A stretch of 64,000 nt of DNA from Entomohabitans teleogrylli (GCF_001484765.1 NZ_LLXO01000017.1:1-64000), one strand, 5' to 3'. Positions 1 to 7,553 are shown, counted from the stretch's first letter. The notes: generated from the letters alone by a model not told the origin. Numbers and translations: made by a program.

Positions 1-1
1 A

Positions 2-673
2 GAATGGATGTGGAAAAATCCCGGCGCAGATTTCATCCCGCTCTACCGCCACGCGCAGCCAGCGCCAGAACGCGACCGAGTACGCTGCGAGCATGCCGAG
101 TGGTCACATGCCACATTCGGTAATGTTGGTCCAATTGGCCCGCTCAAGCACCTCAGCAAAGAAGCGCTGGAAGCTGCCGCCGAACCCGATGACCTCAGCG
201 AGTGGGCTGATATGCAATTCCTGCTGTGGGATGCGCAGCGCCGTGTCGGTATCACTGACGAACAAATTACTAAGGCGATGATCGAGAAACTGGTGGTGAA
301 CAAACAGCGCTCATGGCCTGAGCCGAAAGACGGAGAGCCGCGGTTGCATATCAAAGCGCAGCCAGTGCCGGATGAGCGAAAATCCTTTGAGTCTTTTATG
401 GCCAAACGATACGGCGATTTGGTAGACCAGCGTCGCGCCAAAAATGGAGACCAGGGCTATATGGCGTGGGATATGGTCGTGGCGTGGATAGTATGGCAAG
501 CCCGCGCCAAGTTGGCTGGCAACTCTCCGGTAATTCCGGATGGTTTAATCGCCGCAGTTAATCGTCTGCTTGATAGTGACGGAAGTCGTGGTTGTTATAG
601 CGCAATCCGTTGCCACGAGGCGCGCGAGGAAGTAGAGCGGTTGCTTGCAGCAGCACCGGACGCATCAGCGTAA
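2..673 (+). CDS. Phage dATP/dGTP pyrophosphohydrolase-domain (DUF550) protein, 5' end cut by the window
   Basis: The reading frame is open from the first base, so the start lies outside the window; the ATG at 8 is probably internal. Residues about 25-105 of the visible part (ATFGNVGPIGPLKHLSKEAL, then a WADMQFLLWDAQRR block) match the DUF550 domain of phage early proteins, which belongs to the MazG-like all-alpha nucleotide pyrophosphohydrolases acting on dATP/dGTP. The C-terminal part, with SRGCYSAIRCHEAREEVERL, resembles Ea22/Ead-like phage early proteins, so this is probably a modular early gene. It precedes a terminator-like hairpin. The family match is from memory of the motif; the enzymatic role is inference. 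Confidence 0.7.
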   Translation, partial: EWMWKNPGADFIPLYRHAQPAPERDRVRCEHAEWSHATFGNVGPIGPLKHLSKEALEAAAEPDDLSEWADMQFLLWDAQRRVGITDEQITKAMIEKLVVNKQRSWPEPKDGEPRLHIKAQPVPDERKSFESFMAKRYGDLVDQRRAKNGDQGYMAWDMVVAWIVWQARAKLAGNSPVIPDGLIAAVNRLLDSDGSRGCYSAIRCHEAREEVERLLAAAPDASA

Positions 674-681
674 ACAAAAAG

Positions 682-703
682 CCCCGCATCACGCGGGGTT
701 CTA
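682..703 (+). terminator. Terminator-like hairpin after the DUF550 gene
   Basis: CCCCGC (682-687) and GCGGGG (693-698) form a 6-bp GC stem with a 5-base loop, followed by a short T-containing tail. It lies 9 bases after the stop codon of the DUF550 gene. The rest of 704-940 is AT-rich and I see no gene in it. Confidence 0.5.
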
Positions 704-940
704 ATCACAACAAACTGAAAATTATACATTTAGTCATTTTGATCGATTAAAGCGATCAATTTCATGTGAATCGATCTATAAATCCTATTTGATGGGAAAT
801 AATTTACATACAACACTCAATTCTACCTACTTAGAGCACTGAAAACCCGTCAAAAAAAACTCTACCCATTGATATAAAAGGAAAATATCTTTATCTCTGT
901 TTTTTTTTATTGCAATCCTGAAAAATCCTAACAATAATTA

Positions 941-956
941 CTGTGTATTTATACAG
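941..956 (+). promoter_or_regulatory. LexA (SOS) box upstream of the DinI homologue
   Basis: CTGTGTATTTATACAG is a fully conserved CTGT-N8-ACAG LexA operator with an AT-rich centre. It ends 21 bases before the ATG of the DinI-like gene. This predicts SOS induction of that gene when the prophage is induced. Confidence 0.85.
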
Positions 957-977
957 TGAATCAAGCGAGGTGATACT

Positions 978-1211
978 ATGAAAATCGAAGTGACAATCGA
1001 CAAAAACAAAAAATTACCCACCGGCGCTGTTCAGGCGCTGGAAGTTGAATTGCTGCGTCGCTTAAATCAGAACTATGAAGACTGCCAGCTGACGATTCGC
1101 CGTGCTGGCTCTGACGGACTCAGCGTCCACGGCGGCATCGCTGATGACAAGGAGGTTATCCAGGAGATACTCCGCGAGACCTGGGAAAGCGCGGACGACT
1201 GGTTTTATTGA
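978..1211 (+). CDS. DinI-like family protein
   Basis: A 77-residue protein beginning MKIEVTIDKNK with the DinI/TumA fold pattern: an N-terminal beta strand, a helix with ELLRRL, a basic RIRRA-type strand and an acidic C-terminal helix ending ETWESADDWFY. DinI-family proteins bind RecA filaments and tune co-protease activity, so in a prophage they modulate SOS-dependent repressor cleavage. A GAGGTG ribosome site precedes the ATG and a perfect LexA box lies just upstream, which supports the SOS assignment. Length is normal for the family (about 80 residues). Confidence 0.85.
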   Translation: MKIEVTIDKNKKLPTGAVQALEVELLRRLNQNYEDCQLTIRRAGSDGLSVHGGIADDKEVIQEILRETWESADDWFY

Positions 1212-1319
1212 GTAAATTTCTTTTGGTGGCGGCCTTTCTCTCAGAGCATCGCGTTCGCGTAACCCTTGATGCTGCTACCCGTTTTAGTGAGTGCGTCAGT
1301 TTGTCGCTCAGGGGGTAAT

Positions 1320-1541
1320 GTGACTGATGGTATTGAACCAATGCGGAAGGGGGATTTTTGGGCCACCATAACAGATGAATCTGGCAAGGTAGTGTGCTCA
1401 TTTCTGTTAGGTCAAGATGACAGGCGTCTGCTGTCCAATATTGATGGAGAAATCACCGCAAGAAAAATAGATAAAGATGAGCACCTCTGGTCAAGAGCAT
1501 CTCTGGTTGAAGTTATCCAAGAAATGGGCTCTAAAAATTGA
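1320..1541 (+). CDS. Small phage protein of unknown function
   Basis: I place the start at the GTG at 1320 because a strong CAGGGGGT ribosome site precedes it; a TTG at 1266 in the same frame would add 18 residues that look like random sequence. The product has 73 residues, is acidic, and has an alternating strand pattern (GDFWATITDESGKVVCSFLL). I do not recognise the family. It sits between the DinI homologue and the nin genes in the early operon. Confidence 0.5.
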   Translation: MTDGIEPMRKGDFWATITDESGKVVCSFLLGQDDRRLLSNIDGEITARKIDKDEHLWSRASLVEVIQEMGSKN

Positions 1542-1624
1542 CTCTTCACAGTTAACTACATCATACTTGCTGTACTGGCCTGAACAACCAGTCACCTGAC
1601 AGTAATGCGCCTTCGGAGAAGACG

Positions 1625-1735
1625 ATGGCGCAACTTCATCCAGTAAAACAGTCTCAAGCAATCCCGATCCCTGCCACGCAGGAGACCGGCGATTTTCTGC
1701 ATTCTGCGTTTAACCTCTGCGGAGGTGAAGCGTGA
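1625..1735 (+). CDS. Very small protein upstream of ninB
   Basis: A 36-codon frame (MAQLHPVKQSQAIPIPATQE at its start) that ends TGA overlapping the GTG start of ninB (the two share GTGA). The overlap suggests translational coupling with ninB. A GAGAAG-like sequence precedes the ATG. Function unknown; it could be a leader peptide or simply an early phage micro-protein. Confidence 0.45.
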   Translation: MAQLHPVKQSQAIPIPATQETGDFLHSAFNLCGGEA

Positions 1736-2199
1736 AGCAACAATTCTGCCTAATCAACGACAACGTTAAGCGTAACGTCGTCAACTTCATTGAATCCCTT
1801 CCTGTCGATCGCCGCTTCCCGGTCATTGTTGAGGCGCGCGAAGAAAGCCGTACTGATAAGCAAAATCGCCTGATGTGGCCGCTATTGAAGGACCTGAGCG
1901 ATCAGGTTATTTGGTACGGAGAAAAGCTGGAGCCGGAGGAATGGAAAGACCTCATCACGGTGCTGGTCAGCCAGATGCAAAACCCGGAACGTGAGCAGAA
2001 ATCCGCCCCGGGCATCAACGGCGGCCGCGTCTACTTCGGCGTTCGCACCTCTCAATCCAGCAAGCGCTACATGGTCGAGGTGATCGAGGCGATTTACTGG
2101 TTCGGCACAGAGCGCAATGTGAAGTTCAGCGAAAAGTCCAACAGCCGCATTGCGTGGGCCCAGGACTGGAGGGCATCACATGCACAGTCCTCTCGCTAA
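1732..2199 (+). CDS. ninB: NinB recombination protein
   Basis: 155 residues with the NinB/Orf pattern: RTDKQNRLMWPLLKDLSDQV, then WYGEKLEPEEWKDL and the C-terminal FGTERNVKFSE. NinB (Orf) of lambda binds SSB and single-stranded DNA and replaces RecF, RecO and RecR functions in phage recombination. The start is GTG at 1732, overlapping the stop of the upstream micro-ORF, and the 3' end overlaps the next gene. The arrangement NinB, NinE-like, NinG and Q is that of lambdoid nin regions. Confidence 0.88.
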   Translation: MKQQFCLINDNVKRNVVNFIESLPVDRRFPVIVEAREESRTDKQNRLMWPLLKDLSDQVIWYGEKLEPEEWKDLITVLVSQMQNPEREQKSAPGINGGRVYFGVRTSQSSKRYMVEVIEAIYWFGTERNVKFSEKSNSRIAWAQDWRASHAQSSR

Positions 2200-2350
2200 T
2201 GTCATGGAGCGCGCAATATTCCGCATCCCATCCCGTCGCAAGCGCAAGGCGGATGTTAAACCTTCCGACATTCCAACGCTGAAAGGCTACACCGCCAGTC
2301 TGGTGGATCAGAAATGGCTGCGTCTCGCGGCGAGGAGGCTACATGCTTAA
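2180..2350 (+). CDS. NinE-like small protein
   Basis: 56 residues; the ATG at 2180 lies inside the end of ninB, and the frame overlaps the start of ninG by 8 bases. The central basic stretch SRRKRKADVK followed by YTASLVDQKWLRLAARR matches the C-terminal pattern of lambda NinE, which reads YTAHLWDIRWLRHRARR. NinE function is unknown. Position between ninB and ninG supports the call. Confidence 0.65.
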   Translation: MHSPLANVMERAIFRIPSRRKRKADVKPSDIPTLKGYTASLVDQKWLRLAARRLHA

Positions 2351-2924
2351 TCGCTCTCAGCGTAGGTGCAAAATCTGCCGGGCGAAGTTCACCGCAGCAT
2401 TTCAGAATCAGCGCTGGTGCTGTCCTGAGCATGGCGCTGAATTTGCCATGCAGGAACTGGAGAAGAAGCGCGAAAAGCAGGCCCAGGCAAAAGCGAAGAA
2501 AGAGCGCGCAGCCTGGCGCAAGCGCAAAGCCGCGGTGAAACCTCTCCGCCATTGGGAAGATATGACCCAGCGTGTCGTTAACGACTATATACGCGAACGA
2601 GACCACGATCAGCCATGCATCAGCTGCGGCACTTTCGACACGGTTCAGTGGGAAGCTGGCCATTACCGCTCCCGCGGTAAAGCATCACACCTTCGCTACA
2701 ACGAGGACAACATTCACAAGCAGTGTCATCACTGCAACGTGCAGATGTCAGGTAACCAGCAGCAGTACCGCATCGCTCTGGTAGAGAAAGTCGGCGTTGA
2801 GCGCGTTGAGGCGCTCGAAAACAACAACACCCCTCACCGATACACAATCGAAGAACTAGAAGGCATCAGGCGCCACTACAGCGCGCTTCGCCGTGCGCTC
2901 ATAAAACAACGGGAGGCCGCATGA
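2343..2924 (+). CDS. ninG: NinG recombination protein (Rap-like)
   Basis: 193 residues with the NinG/Rap layout: an N-terminal zinc-binding CKICRAKF / CCPEHG segment, a long basic coiled helix (about residues 38-65), and a C-terminal nuclease-like domain with CISCGTF, GHYRSRGKASHLRYNEDN and CHHCN. Lambda NinG (Rap) is a Holliday-junction endonuclease that promotes RecBCD-type recombination between phage and plasmid DNA. Length (lambda NinG is about 200 residues) and context agree. Confidence 0.9.
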   Translation: MLNRSQRRCKICRAKFTAAFQNQRWCCPEHGAEFAMQELEKKREKQAQAKAKKERAAWRKRKAAVKPLRHWEDMTQRVVNDYIRERDHDQPCISCGTFDTVQWEAGHYRSRGKASHLRYNEDNIHKQCHHCNVQMSGNQQQYRIALVEKVGVERVEALENNNTPHRYTIEELEGIRRHYSALRRALIKQREAA

Positions 2925-3304
2925 GCACAGAAACCGAAATTGAACTGGGAAAGGTTGTAGCTTTCCCAGCGAAGAATAACGACCTGCAGGATGGGCTCGT
3001 TATTCAGCGCGAAGGTAAGAAGGTGATGTGTCTGCACTCCACCGTTTGGGTTAATGAAAAGGACCGGACCTTACGCTGCAGGAAGTGCGAAACATTGATC
3101 GAACCTTTTGACTTCTTGATGACGCTCTGTGACCAGGAGTCTCGCTACATGGAGAGCGTGAAATATCTCCGACGGGAAGAAAAGCAGCGCCGCCAGAACA
3201 TTGAGAAACTCATTCAGATTGAGAAGAACGCAAAGTCCCGAATTCGCCGTGCCGGGGATAAGTCTCCACTTCCTCTCTGGCAGAACGAGAGGGTTGACGA
3301 ATGA
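2921..3304 (+). CDS. Phage zinc-ribbon protein of unknown function
   Basis: 127 residues overlapping the end of ninG by 4 bases (ATGA). Cys37/His39 and Cys53/Cys56 (CRKCETLIEPF) form a probable zinc ribbon, followed by a long charged helix (about residues 75-110) likely to be a coiled coil. Proteins of this shape occur in lambdoid nin regions, but I cannot give a function. Confidence 0.6.
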   Translation: MSTETEIELGKVVAFPAKNNDLQDGLVIQREGKKVMCLHSTVWVNEKDRTLRCRKCETLIEPFDFLMTLCDQESRYMESVKYLRREEKQRRQNIEKLIQIEKNAKSRIRRAGDKSPLPLWQNERVDE

Positions 3305-3432
3305 GCAGTGACGTTATCGAGCGAATCCGAGACCGCTGGCAAAAAATCCGACTGTTCCGGCGCCGCGGCACCGTACTGGTTGACTACCGGATACTGAGAA
3401 ATTTTGTGCGCATATATCAGACCTTGGGATAA
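3301..3432 (+). CDS. YlcG family protein
   Basis: 43 residues that overlap the previous gene's stop (ATGA at 3301). RWQKIRLFRRRGTVLVDYR followed by ILRNF is the characteristic pattern of the short YlcG family found just before antiterminator Q in lambdoid prophages. Function unknown. The product is small and strongly basic. Confidence 0.7.
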   Translation: MSSDVIERIRDRWQKIRLFRRRGTVLVDYRILRNFVRIYQTLG

Positions 3433-3436
3433 AAGC

Positions 3437-3520
3437 ATGAAACTTGAAGCGTCATTAAAACATTTCAGTACTCAGGGGCTGCAGATTATCAGCAACGTGG
3501 GAGATAGTACTTATGCGTGA
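3437..3520 (+). CDS. Micro-ORF preceding Q, possible remnant of another antiterminator
   Basis: 27 codons starting MKLEASLKHFS and ending in an ATGCGTGA overlap with the Q start. The beginning resembles the N terminus of a different class of phage antitermination proteins, which open with a similar MKLES-type stretch. It could therefore be a leftover from module exchange at the Q locus, or a leader for translational coupling to Q. Both readings are inference. Confidence 0.35.
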   Translation: MKLEASLKHFSTQGLQIISNVGDSTYA

Positions 3521-3890
3521 TATTCAAATGGTACTTGAGCGTTGGGGGGGATGGGCTGCGAGCGACAGATCTGGGGTCGATTACTCTCCTATTGCCGCTG
3601 GATTCAAAGGACTTCTTCCACAAACAAGCAAAAACCGACTTTCCTGCACCGATAATGACGCGTTGGTTATTGAGGGTTGCTTAGCTCAGCTTAAGAAAAG
3701 AAAACCGTATGAGCATTCTCTGTTAGTTGTGCATTATTTGTTTGGTATATCTAAGCGTAAGATAGCTAAAGTACGCAAAAAAGACGAGAAACTAATTCGA
3801 ATTGAAATTCAGATGGCAGAAGGGTTTATCGATGGCTGTCTTAGTATGCTCAATATAGGCTTGGAAATGGATGCAGAAGTGAAATCGTGA
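3513..3890 (+). CDS. Antitermination protein Q (phage 82-like)
   Basis: 125 residues opening MRDIQMVLERWGGWAA, the hallmark of the phage 82 Q family (Phage_antitermQ), followed by YSPIAAGFKGLLP and a helix-turn-helix-like region containing HYLFGISKRKIAKV. Q modifies RNA polymerase near the late promoter so that it reads through terminators into the lysis and structural genes. It is the last gene of the delayed early run and is followed by a bidirectional hairpin, then downstream terminator-like hairpins before the lysis genes. Confidence 0.88.
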   Translation: MRDIQMVLERWGGWAASDRSGVDYSPIAAGFKGLLPQTSKNRLSCTDNDALVIEGCLAQLKKRKPYEHSLLVVHYLFGISKRKIAKVRKKDEKLIRIEIQMAEGFIDGCLSMLNIGLEMDAEVKS

Positions 3891-3895
3891 AGCAA

Positions 3896-3915
3896 AAGCC
3901 CGATTAATCGGGCTT
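3896..3915. terminator. Bidirectional terminator between Q and the antisense gene
   Basis: AAGCCCGATTAATCGGGCTT is a perfect 20-base palindrome. It follows the Q stop codon, and the stop codon of the minus-strand gene at 3904 lies inside it, so it would serve both converging transcripts. Confidence 0.7.
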
Positions 3916-4914
3916 ATTATCAACATCTTTGACATATAAAATCACAGCTGACTTGATGTCACCGTCGACGTGTTTTGCGTTAATGCTTAAATGAACAGGC
4001 TTTCTTTCCCATTCAGCACGCTGAAGGGCTTCTTTGTTTCCAGACTCGTCAAGGAAAATGTCTTGGACTACGCAAGTCAGACGTTGATCAGAATCGATTC
4101 TGCGAACTTTAACTTTGAAACATTCCGGATCTGTATTATTCACTTCTTCAATGCGGTAGACACCGTCAATTCGCATTTCGACAGAGCGGCGGCGTGCATT
4201 TGTAACCAATTCTTTTGCAGTCTCGGAATCGATAGTTACACCATCAATTTCTGCAGTGTCAGAACGTACGAAAGACTTGACCATGGTTGTTTTTGCGTCA
4301 TAAGACATACGATCCATGTTGTCGAGAAGAGGTTTTTTGGCAACCATTTCAGAGATGATCTGAAGGCGCTTCGTTTCTTCTTGGGTCATCACCTGCATCG
4401 CACGCAGATGCTCCTTATCGCCTTCTTTAGTGATCTCAGCGAGGCGAGTATCTTTACGGTTATCTAAAAAGCGTTTAAAGACGGTTACCCCGCCCCATAT
4501 GACGGCAGCACCGAGAACTGTAAATACGATCTCTGTGGCGTTCATTTTTCCTACCAATTCGTGCGTAAGCTTGCTCAGGAATCCATCAATGTTGATCTCA
4601 ACAAGAGATGAACCTTGCTCTACTGTAACTTCAATTTCTAGAGCATCAAGTTCTTCTTTTGTCAGCCTGCGAACATCTGGAGTGCCGTACTTCGCAAGCG
4701 CGTAAGATTTGTTGATTTGCGATTGCATCTCAACAAAACCCTTCATTACAGAGGGGGTAAGGGATTTGTTAAATTTATCACCCGTTAGCCTGATGGTTAG
4801 GCTTGGCCATCCATTGAAACTAATTTTTTCAGGTAAGCCTTCTCCACTCAGGTAGCGCTCGAGTAACTCAAAAGCTTGTTGCTCAGACTCTACATCATAC
4901 TGGATGTCATCCAA
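3904..4914 (-). CDS. Single-span membrane protein of unknown function, prophage cargo (moron)
   Basis: 336 residues on the strand opposite to all other prophage genes, placed between Q and the lysis cassette, the classic slot for cargo genes expressed in the lysogen. Residues about 127-146 (IVFTVLGAAVIWGGVTVFKR) form one membrane span; before it is an acidic N-terminal domain of about 120 residues, after it a charged helical stretch (DTRLAEITKEGDKEHLRAMQ) and a C-terminal beta-rich domain of about 120 residues with RRRSVEMRIDGVYRIEEV. No family recognised. Context suggests a lysogenic conversion or phage-exclusion gene; that role is inference. Confidence 0.7.
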   Translation of the reverse strand: MDDIQYDVESEQQAFELLERYLSGEGLPEKISFNGWPSLTIRLTGDKFNKSLTPSVMKGFVEMQSQINKSYALAKYGTPDVRRLTKEELDALEIEVTVEQGSSLVEINIDGFLSKLTHELVGKMNATEIVFTVLGAAVIWGGVTVFKRFLDNRKDTRLAEITKEGDKEHLRAMQVMTQEETKRLQIISEMVAKKPLLDNMDRMSYDAKTTMVKSFVRSDTAEIDGVTIDSETAKELVTNARRRSVEMRIDGVYRIEEVNNTDPECFKVKVRRIDSDQRLTCVVQDIFLDESGNKEALQRAEWERKPVHLSINAKHVDGDIKSAVILYVKDVDNKPD

Positions 4915-5022
4915 AGATAGTCCCTCATTCTAAGCCCCGCGATAACTAAGTAGTTAGGCAAGAACTGCTTTCTTATTTTGCTGTGTGTAGGAAAAATAAA
5001 TCAAAACTCGTTAAAAATCACT

Positions 5023-5037
5023 AATGCGGTCCGCATT
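5023..5037. repeat. 15-bp palindrome upstream of the antisense cargo gene
   Basis: AATGCGGTCCGCATT is a perfect inverted repeat with a single central base, about 110 bases upstream of the start of the minus-strand gene. It could be an operator for that gene or for the late transcript; no partner copy is visible. Confidence 0.35.
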
Positions 5038-5090
5038 TTCTAGTTTACTGTGTTAAGAGTAGTCACTTCGACACGCAGCTTAATCATCGA

Positions 5091-5113
5091 AACCCTGCCT
5101 CGGCGGGGTTTTT
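5091..5113 (+). terminator. Terminator-like hairpin 1 before the lysis genes
   Basis: AACCCTGCC (5091-5099) pairs with GGCGGGGTT (5102-5110), with one G-T pair, and is followed by TTT. In lambdoid phages the late transcript starts near Q and meets such terminators before the lysis genes; Q-modified polymerase reads through. Confidence 0.6.
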
Positions 5114-5146
5114 GCTTTTCAACTGAGTCAAACCCCACAAACCTGG

Positions 5147-5171
5147 CCCTGGCTATAAGCCGGGGTTTTTT
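5147..5171 (+). terminator. Terminator-like hairpin 2 before the lysis genes
   Basis: CCCTGGCT (5147-5154), loop ATA, AGCCGGGG (5158-5165), then six T. It ends about 22 bases before the holin start. Together with the hairpin at 5091 it forms a double block that Q antitermination is expected to overcome. Confidence 0.65.
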
Positions 5172-5193
5172 ACGCCCAAAATCAGGGGGCGCG

Positions 5194-5511
5194 ATGAACA
5201 ACCTCTTATCAGGACTGGAAGCGCAAGCCGTGAAATGGATGTACGAATACACCCCTGCGATGGCCGCCTCTGTCCTCGCTTTCATGATCGCCCTCTGCTT
5301 TGGCATCCGCGATGGTGAGACTTTACAAAAAACGCTGACTGGCGCGTTCATCTGTGGACTCTTTGCCGTTGCCGTGAGTTCGTCTCTTGAATACCTCGGA
5401 ATGCCGGGAAACAGTGTGACTTTTGTAGGGTCAGCAATCGGGTTCATTGGTGCAGACAGAATCCGTGGCTGGATGAATAATATCTTCGACAGAAAGACAA
5501 AGGACCAATAA
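5194..5511 (+). CDS. Holin
   Basis: 105 residues from the ATG at 5194, which has a CAGGGGGCG ribosome site; the longer frame to 5050 runs through the terminators and is not credible. Two or three hydrophobic segments are visible (about 22-40 AMAASVLAFMIALCFGI, 52-70 GAFICGLFAVAVSS, 76-92 GNSVTFVGSAIGFIGA), with a charged C terminus ending FDRKTKDQ. This matches the lambda-family/HP1-type phage holins that open the inner membrane for the endolysin. It overlaps the endolysin start by one base. Confidence 0.82.
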   Translation: MNNLLSGLEAQAVKWMYEYTPAMAASVLAFMIALCFGIRDGETLQKTLTGAFICGLFAVAVSSSLEYLGMPGNSVTFVGSAIGFIGADRIRGWMNNIFDRKTKDQ

Positions 5512-6140
5512 TGGACCTGAAACAATTTGAACGGGCAGCTGGGATCAGTGCCGGGCTGGCTGCGCGCTGGTTTCCGCATATTAACGCGGCAATGGCCGAA
5601 TTCGGCATTACGTCACCAACAGACCAGTCGATGTTTATTGCCCAGGTGGGTCACGAATCTGCAGGTTTCTCCCGACTGATTGAGTCTCTGAATTACACTC
5701 CGGAGGCGCTGGTGGCTACGTTCGGCAGGGTGCGAATTACTCAGTACCAGGCGGATATGCTGGGTCGCGTCCCCGGACGACCTGCTAATCAGGAGGCTAT
5801 CGCTAATCTGGTGTATGGCGGTGAATGGGGGAAAAAAAATCTGGGTAATTACAATGCCGGTGACGGCTGGCGATATCGTGGGCGCGGGCTCATTCAGATT
5901 ACTGGCCTGACAAACTATCGCAGTTGTAGCGCTGCGCTGGGTAAGGATTTTTTGCTAGTCCCTGATCTTCTTGCTCAGGATGAAGACGCGGCTCGCTCTG
6001 CCTGCTGGTTTTACGTTTCCCGTGGGTGCCTGCTCTACGGTAATGATCTGAACAAAGTTACGCGGATAATAAACGGTGCGGCGAACGGACTGGAGGACCG
6101 CAGGCAGCGTCTGGCGGTGGCCAGAAAAGCGCTGTTATGA
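5511..6140 (+). CDS. Endolysin, glycoside hydrolase family 19
   Basis: 209 residues with the GH19 chitinase-like fold used by many enterobacterial phages. FIAQVGHESAGF places the catalytic acid at Glu49, and WRYRGRGLIQITGLTNY (about 120-136) is the conserved substrate-cleft block. There is no signal peptide, so release depends on the holin just upstream. It cleaves the glycan strands of peptidoglycan. It overlaps holin by one base and Rz by four, a tight lysis operon. Confidence 0.92.
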   Translation: MDLKQFERAAGISAGLAARWFPHINAAMAEFGITSPTDQSMFIAQVGHESAGFSRLIESLNYTPEALVATFGRVRITQYQADMLGRVPGRPANQEAIANLVYGGEWGKKNLGNYNAGDGWRYRGRGLIQITGLTNYRSCSAALGKDFLLVPDLLAQDEDAARSACWFYVSRGCLLYGNDLNKVTRIINGAANGLEDRRQRLAVARKALL

Positions 6141-6514
6141 AGTGGCGCTATTCGGCTGCTCTCTCTGTACTGCTGGTATGTTTTATCGGGTCGATCGCAT
6201 GGTCTGCCAGCTATTATTACGACAAATATCAGACCGAACGCCAGCGAGCTGATGCTGCTGTGCAGGCACAACAACAATCAGAGGCGATGACTGCAATCAC
6301 TATAGCTACGGCGCTATTTATCAACGAGATATCACGGATGGCCCATGAACAAAAAACCGAAATTGCCCGGGATGGCAAGGAAGCAGTGGTTTATATCCGC
6401 GAGGCCTTACAGAGCAATGATTGCGCTGGCCAGTCTGTTCCTGTGGCCGCTGCTGACAGGCTGCGGGACTATGCGGACCGTCTACGTTCAGGCACCACAT
6501 ATCCCGATCCCTGA
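6137..6514 (+). CDS. Rz-like inner-membrane spanin
   Basis: 125 residues: an N-terminal membrane anchor (about 5-25, YSAALSVLLVCFIGSIAWSA), then a long periplasmic helix with TERQRADAAVQAQQQSEAM. This is the i-spanin architecture. With the lipoprotein encoded inside and beyond its 3' end it fuses inner and outer membranes in the last step of lysis. It starts within the endolysin stop (ATGA). Confidence 0.85.
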   Translation: MKWRYSAALSVLLVCFIGSIAWSASYYYDKYQTERQRADAAVQAQQQSEAMTAITIATALFINEISRMAHEQKTEIARDGKEAVVYIREALQSNDCAGQSVPVAAADRLRDYADRLRSGTTYPDP

Positions 6515-6668
6515 GTCACTCACCGAAGAAACACCGCAACCCGAAATCCCGAAACCGCTGACATGGGGCGGTAGCCTGGTGCTGAACGTCGAGACGCTGG
6601 CCGCGCTGGCGCAGTGTAACGCGGATAAACGGGCAATCAGGGGCATAGAAGAGAAAAAGGCTCAATAG
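6417..6668 (+). CDS. Rz1-like outer-membrane spanin lipoprotein, nested in Rz
   Basis: Read in the +1 frame relative to Rz and starting inside it. From the ATG at 6417 the product has 83 residues: a short signal sequence, lipobox LLTGC, then a proline-rich periplasmic part (HIPIPESLTEETPQPEIPKP). An in-frame ATG at 6345 would add 24 basic residues but the shorter form has the normal lipoprotein signal length. Unlike lambda Rz1, about 150 bases of the gene extend beyond the Rz stop. Confidence 0.82.
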   Translation: MIALASLFLWPLLTGCGTMRTVYVQAPHIPIPESLTEETPQPEIPKPLTWGGSLVLNVETLAALAQCNADKRAIRGIEEKKAQ

Positions 6669-6710
6669 TGCTATATTGATGTTCTCACTAATGAAATGAG
6701 GGGTGTCAGT

Positions 6711-6962
6711 ATGAGTGACCAAGCCTTAACTATCAGTGAACTTAACGATATTGCAAAAGAGTATTTTCACAATGATTTTTGCCGTATTGAAGTATGTGAA
6801 ATTGGAGTTCGTTTCGTGTGCCATGATAGAGATAAGAATGAAGAGTACTCTTCTTTTTTTCAGACACCATTGCGCGTTTTATCCTCAAACATAGTTAGGG
6901 CGTTTCTTGAGGCGGAAACTCGTCCAGAGAATGGGAGTGGGATAGAAAGGAAGACCATCTAA
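6711..6962 (+). CDS. Small acidic phage protein of unknown function
   Basis: 83 residues from the ATG at 6711 (GGGGTGTC precedes it). The sequence (ISELNDIAKEYFHNDFCRIE) suggests a small alpha/beta protein. Not recognised. Its 3' end abuts what looks like the tail of a different, truncated gene, so the region between the spanins and terS seems to have been rearranged. Confidence 0.5.
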   Translation: MSDQALTISELNDIAKEYFHNDFCRIEVCEIGVRFVCHDRDKNEEYSSFFQTPLRVLSSNIVRAFLEAETRPENGSGIERKTI

Positions 6963-7063
6963 GCATCGCGGGAAGCGAGATTGTCTCGAAGACCCGTAAA
7001 GCGATTCAGGAAGCGACCGAAGCGCTGGCGCTGTTTGATACCGCGACTGAGCAGTCCAGTTAA
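6932..7063 (+). pseudogene. Possible 3' remnant of a phage gene
   Basis: In a frame different from the preceding ORF, the segment ending SKTRKAIQEATEALALFD then TATEQSS and a stop is well-formed helical coding sequence with no start codon upstream. It may be the tail of a gene whose front was replaced by the 6711 ORF. Identity unknown. Confidence 0.3.
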
Positions 7064-7136
7064 GTCAATACAACAGGCATTCACTGAGTGCCTGTGATAA
7101 TGCTAAATTATGCCCTGAATGAAAACGGGGTGATAA

Positions 7137-7553
7137 ATGAAAATAGATCAGGAGTATCTAAAGGGGCTGCTTATAGCGTTTGAAGATTCGAACGAGCCTC
7201 ATACGAGTATTGCCAGGCTTTTGACGCTGGGATTCGATCATCGAACTAACGAATTTCGTTTTCATATTCGCTTATTGCAAGATCGTGGTTTGATTGGTCG
7301 CGTCGATGGTGAATTCGGGATTGGGTATTTCAGCCCTAGAAGTGATGATCAAGATGACGAGGGTTTTTTTGACGAAGTACCGCTGCGCCTAACTGCCTCT
7401 GGACACGATTTCCTGGAAGCCATCAGAAACAAAGAAGTGTGGGCAACACTTAAAAGCGGATTTAAGGATGCCAGCATAGGAACGCTTGTGACAGTATCGA
7501 AAGAATTATTTAGCCGTGCACTAACTAAGCAACTCGATAAGTATTTTGATTAG
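7137..7553 (+). CDS. DUF2513 domain protein
   Basis: 138 residues with the DUF2513 pattern: a winged-helix-like N-terminal half ending in a short helical LLQDRGLIGRVDG turn, then RLTASGHDFLEAIRNKEVWA, the conserved C-terminal signature. DUF2513 proteins are small winged-helix proteins common in phages and mobile elements with unknown targets. A CGGGGTGATAA ribosome site precedes the ATG, and a strong terminator follows, so it looks like a single-gene unit in front of the packaging genes. Confidence 0.75.
   Translation: MKIDQEYLKGLLIAFEDSNEPHTSIARLLTLGFDHRTNEFRFHIRLLQDRGLIGRVDGEFGIGYFSPRSDDQDDEGFFDEVPLRLTASGHDFLEAIRNKEVWATLKSGFKDASIGTLVTVSKELFSRALTKQLDKYFD

Noticed and set aside
5050-5193. 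Longer N terminus for the holin
   Set aside because: That part of the frame passes through both terminator-like hairpins; the ATG at 5194 has a proper ribosome site.
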